Assembly (NCBI RefSeq): GCF_001632365.1
Contig: NW_024468511.1
Coordinates: 1,378,899-1,442,898 of the forward strand
Origin: Laetiporus sulphureus 93-53
Lineage: Eukaryota > Basidiomycota > Agaricomycetes > Polyporales > Laetiporaceae
DNA length: 64,000 nucleotides
Direction: 5' to 3'
Position 1 is the stretch's first letter. Each line of letters starts with the position of its first letter. The position numbers and the translations under genes are program-made. Shown piece after piece: positions 9,369 through 19,766 of this stretch. Below the pieces are notes generated by a model. The model saw nothing but the letters and a program-made list of their open reading frames with translations, did no database searches and was not told where the DNA came from.

Positions 9369-10172
9369 AGACCAATAATAAACAACAAGATAAAGGAATA
9401 ACCAGACTACGTCAACGAAATGCCAATAAATTATTCTGGACTCAAAGCCTAAATGATGTGAAACTGTGAATTGATAGTTAACCAATCAGAAGAAGCAAAC
9501 TGCAAGGAATAAAGTACTCACAACAACATGAATCCTGTGTAATCCTCATACTTGCGTAGAAGCATGAACTGAAAACTGAGTCTGCAATAGTAAATGATGC
9601 TGTTGAGTATTCAAACCCTTGAAGTGAAGTAAAGATGATAGCTAATACGATAGTAGATATTAAACCAACTATTGCTGAGGTTCTGTCTCCACTAATCATT
9701 GAATGGTGTGCCCAAGTCAAAGTTGCTCCACTTGATAATAGTATAAATGTATTAAGAAGCGAAACTCCAAAAGGATCCATTGTTTCTACTCCAATAGGTG
9801 CCAGAGACCAGCTAGTTCAACTGAAGGGCTAAGTGAACTATGAAATATTGTCCAGAAGACCGAAAAGAATACCATAACTTCACTGATAATGAATAAGATA
9901 AAACCAATCATTAAACCTTTTTGAACTTGTAAAGTATGTGCTCCGATATATACTGATTCAACTACAACATCTCTAAACCATAGTGTCATTCCGGCAGCTG
10001 TCAGGATGAATCCTAAAGTTAATAAAGTTCCACCATAGTTAAAACCATGTAAAAACATTACAGCCCCGAGAAGTAAACTTAATAATGAAAAACTAACCAG
10101 AACAGGCCAAGGTGATAAATCCACTAAATGATATGGATAATTTTGAATTTGATTTCTATTGATGGTAATCAT
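9369..10172 (-). pseudogene. cox3: Cytochrome c oxidase subunit 3, frame-broken main copy
   Basis: The gene starts with ATG at 10172 (MITINRNQIQNYPYHLVDLS) and runs through all parts of the protein: FLHGFNYGGTLLTLGF, GLMIGFILFIISEVMVFFSV, WAHHSMISGDRTSAIVGLIS, FTIADSVF, HVVVSTLFLAVCFFWLVNYQ and DVVWLFLYLVVYYWSG. Cox3 is a core subunit of respiratory complex IV in the inner mitochondrial membrane. TGA encodes Trp in CFFWLVNY, so the mitochondrial code applies. One base is missing in the codons for LWPPIGVET (near 9798). A second indel lies near 9546 at the AST|GLH joint. The frame then continues into an endonuclease instead of stopping. Either the locus is a decayed nuclear copy or the sequence carries indel errors. 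Confidence 0.85.
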
Positions 10173-10541
10173 TTTTATTAGAAATTATTTTGATCTTATT
10201 TGTTAAAAATTATACACCAAAGTTTCCGACTATTACTAATAACTATTACTAATAGAAAGGGAGTCCAGGATAACAATAACGATTGTTAATTTGGTTGCTT
10301 GAGAATAATAATTCCTTTAAAGAAATTAGTACTTCTTTTAGATTTTGTGGGTTTCCATGATTTTTTCCATTGCAAATTAAGACTAATTCGGTAGCCCATT
10401 CTAAATTTTGAAGTTTATAATTAATTAAGTAGTTTTCTTAGGTAGTTCTATTGTTAACCAGGATTTGGGGACAATATATTCTTTGGGTAGAAACAAATTA
10501 AACCTTTGGCCTTGCAGCAAATAAAATTATATAAAATTATT

Positions 10542-10578
10542 GTGCTGGGTCCCCATGCTGGGGCTCCAGGTGAGGGCC
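10542..10578. repeat. GC-cluster repeat, copy 1
   Basis: Contains tgggtccccatgctggggct, a hairpin-forming GC cluster in AT-rich DNA. The second copy at 12104-12139 differs only by two T/C changes in the visible core. Confidence 0.6.
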
Positions 10579-11740
10579 TCCATATTTCATAAATATAATA
10601 TATAATGAAGTGAAGTGGGTAGATTTTGACTTATTCATTTTCTAAATCATTTAACAACTAGCTTTGTTTGGCATGGCAGAACCACCCAGTTGGTTTAGCT
10701 GTGTTTTCAATAGACCCAAACAAACACAAGATTTGCAGGTTGAAGCTTTCCAGCAGCAGGCTTATTAGCAGTTACAAATCACTTATAGTTGACAGTTTAA
10801 CCATTTAAAGTTATTAAACTAACACGAATCCTGCCAAGTATTTGACTATCGGCATTTTGACTCAGCTATTGTTCACCGATAATCAGTTGGGGAATGCATC
10901 GGGTTATTGATTTGTCACCCAGGGCTTGCAACACCAGCTGCATTTTTTCTTGGAAGCAGCAGAAGTTATTTACTTTATGAGTAATAAAGCTTTTTCACCA
11001 GGACATTTAACTTACACCTTTTGTATTTTATTACAGAAAGAGAGATAAGAAGGGTAAGGCCTTTTGCAAACATTAAAGAAGACGATTGGGTTAATTTCTC
11101 TTTACTGAATTACTGATAGTTTATTACTGAGTTTTATCCTGTTCTTAATCTATGTTCATATTATTTTTTATCATGGTTTTTTTGACCCAGGATTTGTTGC
11201 TTTGTTGCGAGGTATTTTTCTTTTTTAATTTGTTGAGTTCCTTTGGTAGGTTAATAGGAAGAAGAATAAGCAGAGACTTTAATCCATGTTTATGGAAAAG
11301 AGGTTGGGGTTATAGGAAATAAGAGGGTCAGGGTAAGGTAATTTACTTCAATTAAGAGTTATTTTTGTAACCTATAAACTTATTACTAGATAACAGAGTT
11401 CTTAACAGTTTTAATAGTTCAAGCACTGTTCCTCAATAAATTTAACGGCAGGTTCGCTGGCCATTTGGTGGTCAGCAAGCCACAGCTCTAAGAGTTTGTT
11501 GATTGAATTGATTGAACACTACCCGGAGATTTAGAAAGTGATAAGTGGATCAGACAATTGGAGGTCTCTCGAACGATACGAGGTTTTCTGAAGATTAGAA
11601 TATTTTGTAACCTTAGAATAACCCATACTCATATTATTAAATTTGTAGTGTGAAGCCTTTATTTGGGGTTAAACCTAGAATCAAAGAATTTGGAACTTTG
11701 ACTAAATACTTTTCCCATTTCCAATAAATTATTAGAGGGC

Positions 11741-11983
11741 TCAAAATAATTGATGTGGGGTTATGGTGGAGAATCTACAAACAGGGGTAACACTATTAAT
11801 TCGTTCTAGGTGTTTCAAAATTCGTTGCAGATTCAAAGAAGCATTGCTTGAGTATCTTCTAATGCCAAAAGTAGTAGAGCCATAAGAAAATAAAGTAGAA
11901 GAAGGTAAAGAAATGGCAGCCTCTGAAATCGGTTGTGCAGGTTGTATTGCTGTGGCAAAAAAGGGCTGGATCCTGCCTGTCAT
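11741..11983 (-). CDS. Unrecognised mitochondrial-type reading frame
   Basis: An 80-codon frame starts with ATG at 11983 (MTGRIQPFFATAIQPAQPIS) and contains STLFSYGSTTFGIRRYSSNA near its middle. The frame is open upstream with TTINGIRITNYQS, so the start may lie further up. I do not recognise the protein. The RRYSSN sequence recalls N-termini of polymerases on mitochondrial plasmids, but that is a weak resemblance only. Confidence 0.3.
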   Translation of the reverse strand: MTGRIQPFFATAIQPAQPISEAAISLPSSTLFSYGSTTFGIRRYSSNASLNLQRILKHLERINSVTPVCRFSTITPHQLF

Positions 11984-12103
11984 TGATTGATAATTTGTGA
12001 TGCGGATTCCATTTATTGTGGTTAATTGAAAAGAAGGGATCCCATAAATTTTGATAGTTAAATAACAATTCTTGTCCTCGCTTTAATATATAATATATTA
12101 TAT

Positions 12104-12139
12104 GTGTGCTGGGTCCCCACGCCGGGGCTCCAGGTGAGG
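12104..12139. repeat. GC-cluster repeat, copy 2
   Basis: Nearly identical to 10542-10578 (gtgctgggtccccacgccgg here). It lies 130 bp from the junction with the nuclear transposon end. Confidence 0.6.
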
Positions 12140-12269
12140 TCGGATGAAATTTTAGGCCCATACTTACCCAAGTAAAACAAGAAGAAATGAATGCTTTGGG
12201 CTTTCATGCAACTGTTAAACATATTCATCATAACTGCTTTAAATGTGCACCATGATGCAATCAATGAGA

Positions 12270-12500
12270 CACTGGGTGTGCCAATTAATAATTGAAGGTG
12301 AAAGCTGGTAAAGATACTAAGAAAAGTTCAAATCTTCTAAGCATCTTTACTGTCAATTTGTGATAAAAGAATCTAAATTATTTTGAACATTTGGTGAAGG
12401 ATGATGAAAAGATTGAAAAGAGATTGAACAAAATATGAATAACTATTTCTTCAACCATTTTATATTTTATAAACTGTCAGAGAAAGTTATAATAGAAAGT
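12270..12500 (+). repeat. CACTA-type terminal repeat at the mitochondrial/nuclear junction
   Basis: Begins CACTGGGTGTGCCAATTAAT, matching the left end of the complete element at 15217 (CACTGGGTGAAGCAATCAAT). Similarity continues through gaaagctggtaaagat and gatgatgaaaagattgaaa for about 230 bp. It is then cut by the Tc1 element at 12511. The three bases before it are AGA. No matching partner with an AGA flank is evident downstream. Confidence 0.7.
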
Positions 12501-12510
12501 TTTAAAATGA

Positions 12511-14040
12511 ATGTTATAAGCGCTCATTTGAAAGCTATTAGCATGGCTTTACAATGCAATTTTGTTTATATTTTTAGCATATGTGAATCTCAAGATATTT
12601 GATACTCTTTGAGGGCCACTCTTATCAACAGTTTTGTGGCGCACACACAAGTTCTCAGAATATTGTGATTCTTGATGTGTTGACAGGGTTCCTTGTGGGA
12701 ATATTGATTGGATGATCATGTTTCAACATGAACAATGTACAAACAGCCATACACAACTCTTCACACTCAGCCAACATCATGCCAAAAGCCGTTGCTACTG
12801 AAACTGTCAACCATGTCATTGCTTTGCTTCAGAATGGCAAATTTGTTCAAGAAATTGAAGCTTTGACTGGGCTACACTATTCTATCATCAGTACACTGTG
12901 CTCCACACACTGCCCCACCATTCCTAAGGCCAAAGGAGGGCATCCTTCCCTTCTTACTACTGCCAATCTTCGCTATGCTACTTGACTCATTGGGACTGGC
13001 AAGGCTACCACATCTCCTGCTGTGGCAAGAGCTCTTGCAGACATTACTGGGAGGGTTGTCAATGCAGAGACAGTGTGAAGAGGGTTTAAGAAGGCAGGAA
13101 TGAAGGCTGTAGTGAAGCAAAAAGGGCCTTTACTCTCTGCAAGGCATCAGAAGGAGAGGATGGACTTCGCTTTGGCTCACCAGTATTGGACTGTAGAGGA
13201 CTGGAGAAGGGTGGTATGGTCAGATGAGACAAAGATTAACAGGATGGGGTCAGATGGAAGGAAATGGGTGTGGAAGAAGCCAGGGGAGAGCCTCAGTGAT
13301 AGGTTGGTGGAAGGGACTCTAAAGTTTGGAGGTGGATCCTTGATGATGTGGGGCTGTATGGGCTGGGATGGTGTGGGGTATGCCTGCAATATTGATGGCA
13401 GGATGGATGCAGACCTTTATGTCAGCATTTTGGAGGATGAGCTGCAGAATAGCCTGGAGGATTGGGGCAAAACTGTGAAGGATGTGGTGTTCCAGCAAGA
13501 CAATGACCTCAAGCACACCAGCAAGAAGGCCAAGATTTGGTTCAAAGACCATGATTTCAACACCATGCTATGGCCCTCTCAATCCCCAGATCTCAATCCC
13601 ATAGAGAATTTGTGGGGTCACCTCAAAAAGAAGCTTGCAGAGTATCAGGAACCACCAAAGGGAATTACTGAGTTGTGGGAAAGGGTAGAGAAGGAATGGG
13701 AGGCTATTGGGAAGGAAGTGTGTCAGAATCTGATTGAAAGTATGCCAAGGAGGGTGGATGCAGTTATGAAGGCAAAGGGAGGCTATACCAAGTACTGAAA
13801 GTATGAGTTTTGTAGAACCTGAATATGTGCCACAAAACTGTTGATAAGAGTGGCCCTCAAAGAGTATCAAATATCTTGAGATCCACATAATGCTAAAAAT
13901 ATGACCAAAATTGCATTGGAAAGCCATGATAATAGGCTTTCAAATGAGCTCTTATGACATTTATTTGTCCCAGTCGTTGAGGACATATTTACCATACAAG
14001 TCGAAGTAAGCAATCTTATCAACAGTTTTGTGGGTCACTG
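12511..14040 (+). mobile_element. Tc1/mariner-family DNA transposon, inactivated
   Basis: Inverted repeats of about 140 bp flank a transposase gene. The left repeat (12511-12650) contains gcgctcatttgaaagc and ccactcttatcaacagtttt; the right repeat (13826-13960) is its complement. The right end extends to CACTG at 14040 followed by TA, the expected target dinucleotide. About 80 bp of the matching outer left end is missing, so the element is 5'-truncated. It is inserted in the left subterminal region of a CACTA-type repeat. The motif cttatcaacagttttgtgg appears three times (near 12626, 13830 and 14014, the second inverted), probably transposase-binding sites. Confidence 0.85.
12728..13798 (+). 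pseudogene. Tc1-type DD34E transposase with two in-frame TGA stops
   Basis: The frame runs from ATG 12728 (a second ATG at 12779 begins MPKAVATE) to the stop at 13798. It is interrupted by TGA at about 12983 and about 13076, but both halves are in one frame. Helix-turn-helix DNA-binding sequence (VIALLQNGKFVQEIEALTGL) precedes the catalytic core. Catalytic residues are D in VVWSDETKIN, D in VFQQDNDLKHTSK and E in SPDLNPIENLW, with 34 residues between the last two, the DD34E spacing. Both TGA codons stand where Arg is expected (YAT*LIGTGK and AETV*RGFKKAG), so each is one C-to-T change from CGA. Leu replaces the usual Pro in DNDPKHTS. Confidence 0.85.
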
Positions 14041-14425
14041 TATATGTTGGCACTATGCTAGTGCTATGGTCAGCAGGGTAATACTAAGGTTCTAATATTA
14101 GCAATATGCTAGTACTAAGGCCTCAGAAGGTAGTATGAAAGTAGTGTGGTAGTACTAAGCTAGTACTAAGATCTGTAGGTTAGCACTATGCTAGTGCTAT
14201 GCTGGTACTAAGTGAGTACTAAGGTTTAAATGTTAGTACTATGCTAGTACTTAGCATGCACTAAGATCTAAATGTTAGTACTATATACATATGCTAGTAC
14301 TAAGGTCTGGAGGTCAGTACTAAGTACTAAATCTTAGTACTACGCCAGTGCTATGCCAGTGCTCAGGTTCAAATGCTATTACTAACATTTGAGGCTTAGT
14401 ATCACCTTTCATATTCTAGTACTGG
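14041..14425. repeat. TAGTACTA-type subterminal repeat array
   Basis: Irregular short repeats built from gctagtactaag, gttagtactatgc and aggtctg occur many times. The same arrays lie inside both ends of the complete CACTA-type element (15515-15716 and 21496-22025). Arrays of short subterminal motifs are typical binding sites for CACTA transposase proteins. Confidence 0.7.
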
Positions 14426-14439
14426 TTTAGTGTAAAATG

Positions 14440-14697
14440 ATGATGATGTGACATGGTCACAATATGTTCATCACCTTTAACCAACAGGAAAAGAATGACA
14501 AAAGATTTTGAAACTTTTTATTCTAATTTTGTTTGAAAGATTGTAAAATTTCAAAAACAATGATCGCTATTATTTCATACAATCTCTTTTCAATCTTTTC
14601 ATTATCTCTGACAAAACAAGATGCTGAAGAGATTTGAACTTTTTCTTCAAAATCTTTATCATCTTTCATCTCAAATTATTGATCATTTCACCTAGTA
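14440..14697 (-). repeat. CACTA-type terminal repeat, inverted
   Basis: Reads as the reverse complement of the left end at 15217. It carries atcatctttcatctcaaatt then attgatcatttcacctagta as its outer end. The terminal CAGTG has decayed to TAGTA. It would close the element that begins at 12270 or a related one. Confidence 0.6.
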
Positions 14698-14699
14698 AT

Positions 14700-15000
14700 A
14701 TGATGACAAGAGTGTGACTTAGTCACAATATTTTCATCATCTTTGTGCAAAAAAAGTTAAAAAAGACTTTGAAACTTTTTATCATAATATTCTATAAAAG
14801 ACTTTCAAATGATTGAAGAAGTATTTATTAAAATTTCATTCAATCTTTTCCTAATGTTTTGATCATTTTTCATAATAAAAAATGTTAGAAATATTTTGAA
14901 TTTTATCACAAATTGATAGTTAAGATGCTTAAAAGATTTGAACTGTTTCTTCAATATCTTTATCATCTTTCATGTCAATTATTGATTGCTCCACTCGGTG
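14700..15000 (-). repeat. Second inverted CACTA-type terminal repeat in tandem
   Basis: A further copy of the right end, with cacaaattgatagttaagat, catctttcatgtcaattatt and the outer end ccactcggtg at 15000. It starts with gtgacttagtcacaatattt, as the neighbouring copy does. Two right ends in tandem suggest nested insertion or recombination between elements. Confidence 0.6.
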
Positions 15001-15514
15001 GTACAGTTGAATCAAAGCACTGATTCCTACATTGGCCATTGTAGAAATTTCTTGATAGGCATAACATTCATGCAGCAACAACTGTTAGGCTCATCTAATT
15101 ATGCCTTTTTTCTCAGTATGCTGCAAAGAAAATATCAATTCCTATTATGAGAAAGGTGTGAAAAGTTTTTAATTTTTTTAGCTTTACCTTTATAACATCT
15201 TATCAGTGATACTGACCACTGGGTGAAGCAATCAATAATTTGAGATGAAAGATGGTAAAAATATTGAAGGAAAAGTTCAAATCTTTTAAGCATCTTTACC
15301 GTCAATTTGTGATAAAAGTATTTAAAATATCTTTTATTGTGAAAGATGATGAAAAGATTGAAATGAGATTGCATGAAATGTTAAAAATCATTTCTTCAAT
15401 CATTTTACAATCTTTCGTACAAAACTATAATGAAAAGTTTCAAAATCATTTTTCACTCTTTTTTGATCAAAGATGATGAAAATATTGTGACTATGTCACA
15501 CCCTTGTTTTTATA

Positions 15515-15716
15515 TACTAAGCTAGTACTAAGATATGGAGGTTAATACTGAGGTTTATATGTTAGCAGTATACTAGTACTATAGTCAGAAGAGTAATACT
15601 AAGATTCTAATGTTAGCAGTATGCTATCAGTAAGATTTAAATGCTAGTACTATGCTAGTATTAAGGTCTGAAGATTAGTACTAAGCTAGCACTAAGCTAG
15701 TACTAAGGTCTGCAGA
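15515..15716. repeat. Subterminal repeat array, left side of the CACTA element
   Basis: Repeats such as aagctagtactaag and atgttagcagtatactagta. The order mirrors the right-side array, for example aatactaagattctaatgtt here against its complement near 21910-21940. Confidence 0.7.
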
Positions 15717-15955
15717 TTTTTTTTGTACATTTATTTGTATACCATGCTATGCGCGGTTGGATGGAGGTAAATACAAAAGTGGACTACACGAGGAAGTGTC
15801 GACGCACAGATGATGAGTAAACAAAGGGAGCTGGGCACCAGATGCTGGGTAGAAAATGTGTATCACCGAGGATCAGAGAGTGTAAGAGCTGCGGCGGAGA
15901 AGGCAGATGTAGTAGAAATAAAGGAGATGAAGCGGTGGAGGCTGGTCAGATGATG

Positions 15956-18900
15956 TCACAGCTGATGTAGGTCTATGAGGGTGAGTTTGGGGTTGCGAAA
16001 GAGCAGGTGCTGTGTGTGTCCGTGTCGCATGCAATGCAGCATGACATGGGTGCGAGTGCTGGGGGTGGTTAGATTGCAGACACAGGGTGCACCATGGAAG
16101 TGGTGAGCAAGGCCTGCCGTCCCAAACTGAGAAGAGAAATAGGGGGTCAGATAACCATAGCTGGTTAAAACTTGGGTCAATCTGGCTTCAACATCGCGCT
16201 CATAATATGCAACAGTAAAAATGGGATGTAGCTTCTGGGAGGGCAGGGAGGGCCACGAGGACCATATTGCAGTGGGACGATCAGTGAAATGGAACTCGGT
16301 TTGCCAGGAGGTGGTCGCTCGCTCATGCACCTAGCACCGGATCCATGTCAGGGTGGGTAGGACACTATCAGGTAGGGACGTGCCTGCCTTGGCTAGCTGA
16401 TCCCCCACTTCGTTACTCAGTACACCCTTATGTCCGGGTACCCACAGCAAAGAAAGTTTCAAAAAAGGATGGCACTCCATGAGGGGAGCCAGAAAGGCCC
16501 AAAAATGAGCAGAAAATGCCTGGCCACTATGTGGGCTCAGTGAGAGGATACTGGATAGGGCGGCGTGATTGTCCGTGCAGAGATAGATGTGAATGATCAT
16601 GGGGTAGGTTGCCAGAAAACTGGCAAATTGGCTGGCGACTGCTGCCATCGCATAGAGCTCAGCATCATAGACCTCTGCCCAGTGACTCATGTCCCAGGTC
16701 TGCTCATACTTGACTGCACCCTGATGAATGATGCATGCATCTGCACCTGCTCTTCAGTTCTTCAGGGTAAGGTCAGGTTGGGCAATTTGGGAGCCATCAG
16801 TGAAGACCCACAAGGCATCGAGGAGGGAGATAGAGGAGTGCATGAGAGAGAAAAGGAAGAAATGTAGGTAGTCTGTTGAACCGTCTTTGATAGGCGGCAG
16901 TACGCAAACCTGAACCTGCATACCCCAGGGGTGTGCAGGCTCCCAAGGTGGCTGCAGCCAAGGATCAAGGCACACCGCTCAATTGGGAAGGGTCTGCTTG
17001 AGCATGTCCATCACGCTAGTGCTGTAGTGAATGAGGACAGCGGAATTGAGGAGGGAGAAGTTGGGTGGATGGGTGGCTCAGTTGGCAGCCAGACAGTGAG
17101 TTATGGGGTGTGACTCAGGGAGGGTGAGGAGGTGGACAGTGGCAAGGCCGTTGAGTTTGTCGAGCTGCTGCCGCATCAGCAAAATGCTTGAGATGAGGTT
17201 GAGGACGTGGTGAGGGGTGGACTGCCACGCTCCCATGAACCACCATAGTGCATCAGTCTGTACCTGCTGCAGGGGTTTAAAGAGTGAGCAAGGTCCTCAT
17301 GGGTCGTACCACATGGGACTACCAAAGGTGAGGATGGGGAGGATGATGGTGAGGTAAAGCAAACGGGCTTGCACGACCGTCATACCACACTGAGTGTTAG
17401 CGAGCATGCAGAAGGCAGCAACTCGGGATGAGGCCCTGGAAGCCATGACCCTGATGTGGTGGGTAAAGGTAAGGCAACGGTCATACCAGATGCTGAGCCA
17501 GTGGAGATAGGAAGCAGGCTGAAGGGTGATGGTATGTCCATCTCACTGTACCTGCAGAGGAGGGTTGACGTTCAGAGAATGTCTGGGGGAGGTAAAATGC
17601 ATCAGCTTGGTCTTGGCCATGCCAATGGTGAGCCTGAGTTGATGCAGGGTGGTGCCCACACACGGTAGCGTGCACTGTATGATAGTGGCATTCTCATTCA
17701 AGGAAGGAGAAATGATGAGGAGCGCAAAGTCATCTACATAGCCGGCGGTGGACTGCTGGAGATGCACGAATGGGTCAAGGTTCACATAAAGTGGGGAAGA
17801 GTAAATGGTAGAAAGAACAGACAACAGAGGTGAGTCCTGCGGGATGCCTAGCACAGCAACCGATAGGAGGATCCCAGCTCAGAGTTGAGCTTGGGCCACA
17901 CTGTGCGAGAAGAAAAAAAGTCATGGTCCATCGGACCTCATTGTCAGGAAAACCCATAGAAAGTAAAGCAGAATGAAGGACGTCATGGTGAATGCTATTA
18001 TAGTAGCCCTCAACTCCATGCACAAAAGGGTGGCAGAGAAGCCATTTTTCCAGGCAGTGTGAATGCGATGTGTGAGGGTGACACCGGCATCCACAACCGA
18101 GTTACGGCCATGCCCACCAAACTGCGAACCAGGCACAAGATTATGTGCACCTATTTGAAAATTGAAACACGCAGAGATCACTTTCTCAAGGACCTTACTC
18201 AGGGTTTCCAAGAGCATGATGGGGTGGTGGGCTTTGAAAACGGTGTAGTCCACCTTGCCCAGTTTGGGTAGGTAAACGACCGCTGCAACCCGCAGCAGAG
18301 TGGGGAGATATCCCATGCATAACGAAGCAGAAAGAAAATGAAAGAGGGTGTCATGTGCACCAGACCACCAAACCCATTTCAAAAGGTGCCAAGATGTCCC
18401 AGATACCCCAGGCACAGAGTAGTTGGATGCAGTCTCAATGGCGGTGGCCACTTCGGAGAAAAGTAGGGGTGATCTGGTCACACTGGAGGGGGCATGAAAG
18501 CAAAAAGCGGAGGCAAATCAGGGAGTAGTGAAGAAGCAGGAAAATAAAATTGAGTGAGCAGACATCCTGCATCTGATGGAAGGGAGCCCACTTCCTTGCC
18601 CATTCAGATGACGGGTAGTGGGAGCACCCACACCCCTTTGGTTCAAGAGGTGAGCTGCCAGGGATTAGTGTGCTGGAGTTGCACAATCGCCTCTCGAGTC
18701 CAGTCTCTTCAAGCCTGTCAGATGACAGCAGAGAGCGTGTGTTTGGTGGTGTGGTGCTTCTCACAGATGTGAGCAGTCTGAGCGTGGGCACATGCGGTGT
18801 CGCATGCATCATTCCACCAGAGCTGTGAGGCCTGGTGAGCATGTGTATGGTGAGGAAAGACCTCATGGCTGGCGATGGTCATTGCCCACATCAGGGCATG

Positions 18901-19766
18901 TGCCCTGGCCTCCAGGTCAGCAGTGGTGGAGTAGGCTGATGGTGGTGGGGAGAGCACAAGCTCATGGGTGAGGCAAAGCTCCCAGTCATCGCATCTGGAC
19001 ACATCAATCCAGAAACTGAGGTTAACATCGACTGGGTGAGTGGTGTGGGATAGAATAGAGGTTAGTAGCGCATGATCAGACTTGAAAGGAGTGGGAGTAG
19101 CAGCAACTCCGTAGACATGAAATTGTGCATTGGAGGTCGTGCAGACCAGATCGATAATGGTATCCGAGGGCAGGTTTCCATCAACCATGTGGGTGGGCTG
19201 ATCGAGGTCATTAAGAATTGCAAGCGATTCATGCTCAAGCCATCCAGCGAAAGCGGTGGAGGCAGATGAGGATGATCATGAGGTATGATCAGTCCAAGAC
19301 CATAGGAGATGGTGGAGATTAAAGTCACCCATGATGAGGAGGTTCATCTTAGGCAGAAAAGGAATATCGTAGAGGAGAGGCAAAATGTGGTGTTGAGCCC
19401 ACAAGCCCTCATTATAGCAATTGATGGTGAAGAAAGATAATGATGAATCGACACGGGACACAAAGTGAATCACAACTATGTCTGGGTCCGATACCAGGTC
19501 GGTGCACATGGAGACATGATAAGTGTTTAGAAGCATTCACCGGACCAGGATACTGGCTCGAGGCCTCAGCATAGCAGAGGTGGAATGAAAGTGAAAAGTG
19601 TCCAGGCCATAGGGCTGGACATTGACATGACCATAGATAGTTCGATACCAATCTGACCCCACCATGGCTCTTGAAGGAAATAGATGTCATATGATGAAGA
19701 GGAAATGAAACCGTGGACACATGGATTGGACCGGGCCACATTCAGATGGGCGATTGTGATATTCAT
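15956..19766 (-). pseudogene. LINE ORF2: endonuclease, reverse transcriptase, RNase H, broken
   Basis: ATG at 19766 begins MNITIAHLNVARSNPCVHGF, the start of an APE-type endonuclease, with LLIMGDFNLHHLLW and later KSDHALLTSIL as catalytic blocks. The reverse transcriptase (about 18480-17300) shows VVYLPKLGKVDYTVFKAHHP, GIPQDSPLLSVL (D where the family has G) and the catalytic YVDDFALL. RNase H (about 16975-16331) shows WVFTDGSQ, AELYAMAAVASQ, CTDNHAALSSIL and WVPGHKGVLSNEVGDQLAKA. The tail to the stop at 15956 holds CVCNLTTPSTRTHVMLHCMR, a Cys/His zinc-finger-like motif. The parts lie in several frames. The ORF1 stop TGA overlaps this ATG (ATGA at 19763-19766). Confidence 0.8.

Larger units (their letters stand above)
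10173..12269. other. Mitochondrial-type spacer with GC-cluster repeats
   Basis: Upstream of cox3 the DNA is AT-rich, with short GC-rich clusters and no recognised gene apart from the doubtful frame at 11741-11983. A 35-bp GC cluster (gtgctgggtccccatgctgg and on) occurs at 10542-10578 and again, nearly identical, at 12104-12139. The mitochondrial-type character ends at 12269, where a CACTA-type transposon end begins. Confidence 0.5.

Noticed and set aside
14041..15716. Regular short repeats resembling a CRISPR array
   Set aside because: Repeat length and spacing are irregular, orientation flips, and the repeats sit inside transposon ends of a eukaryote.
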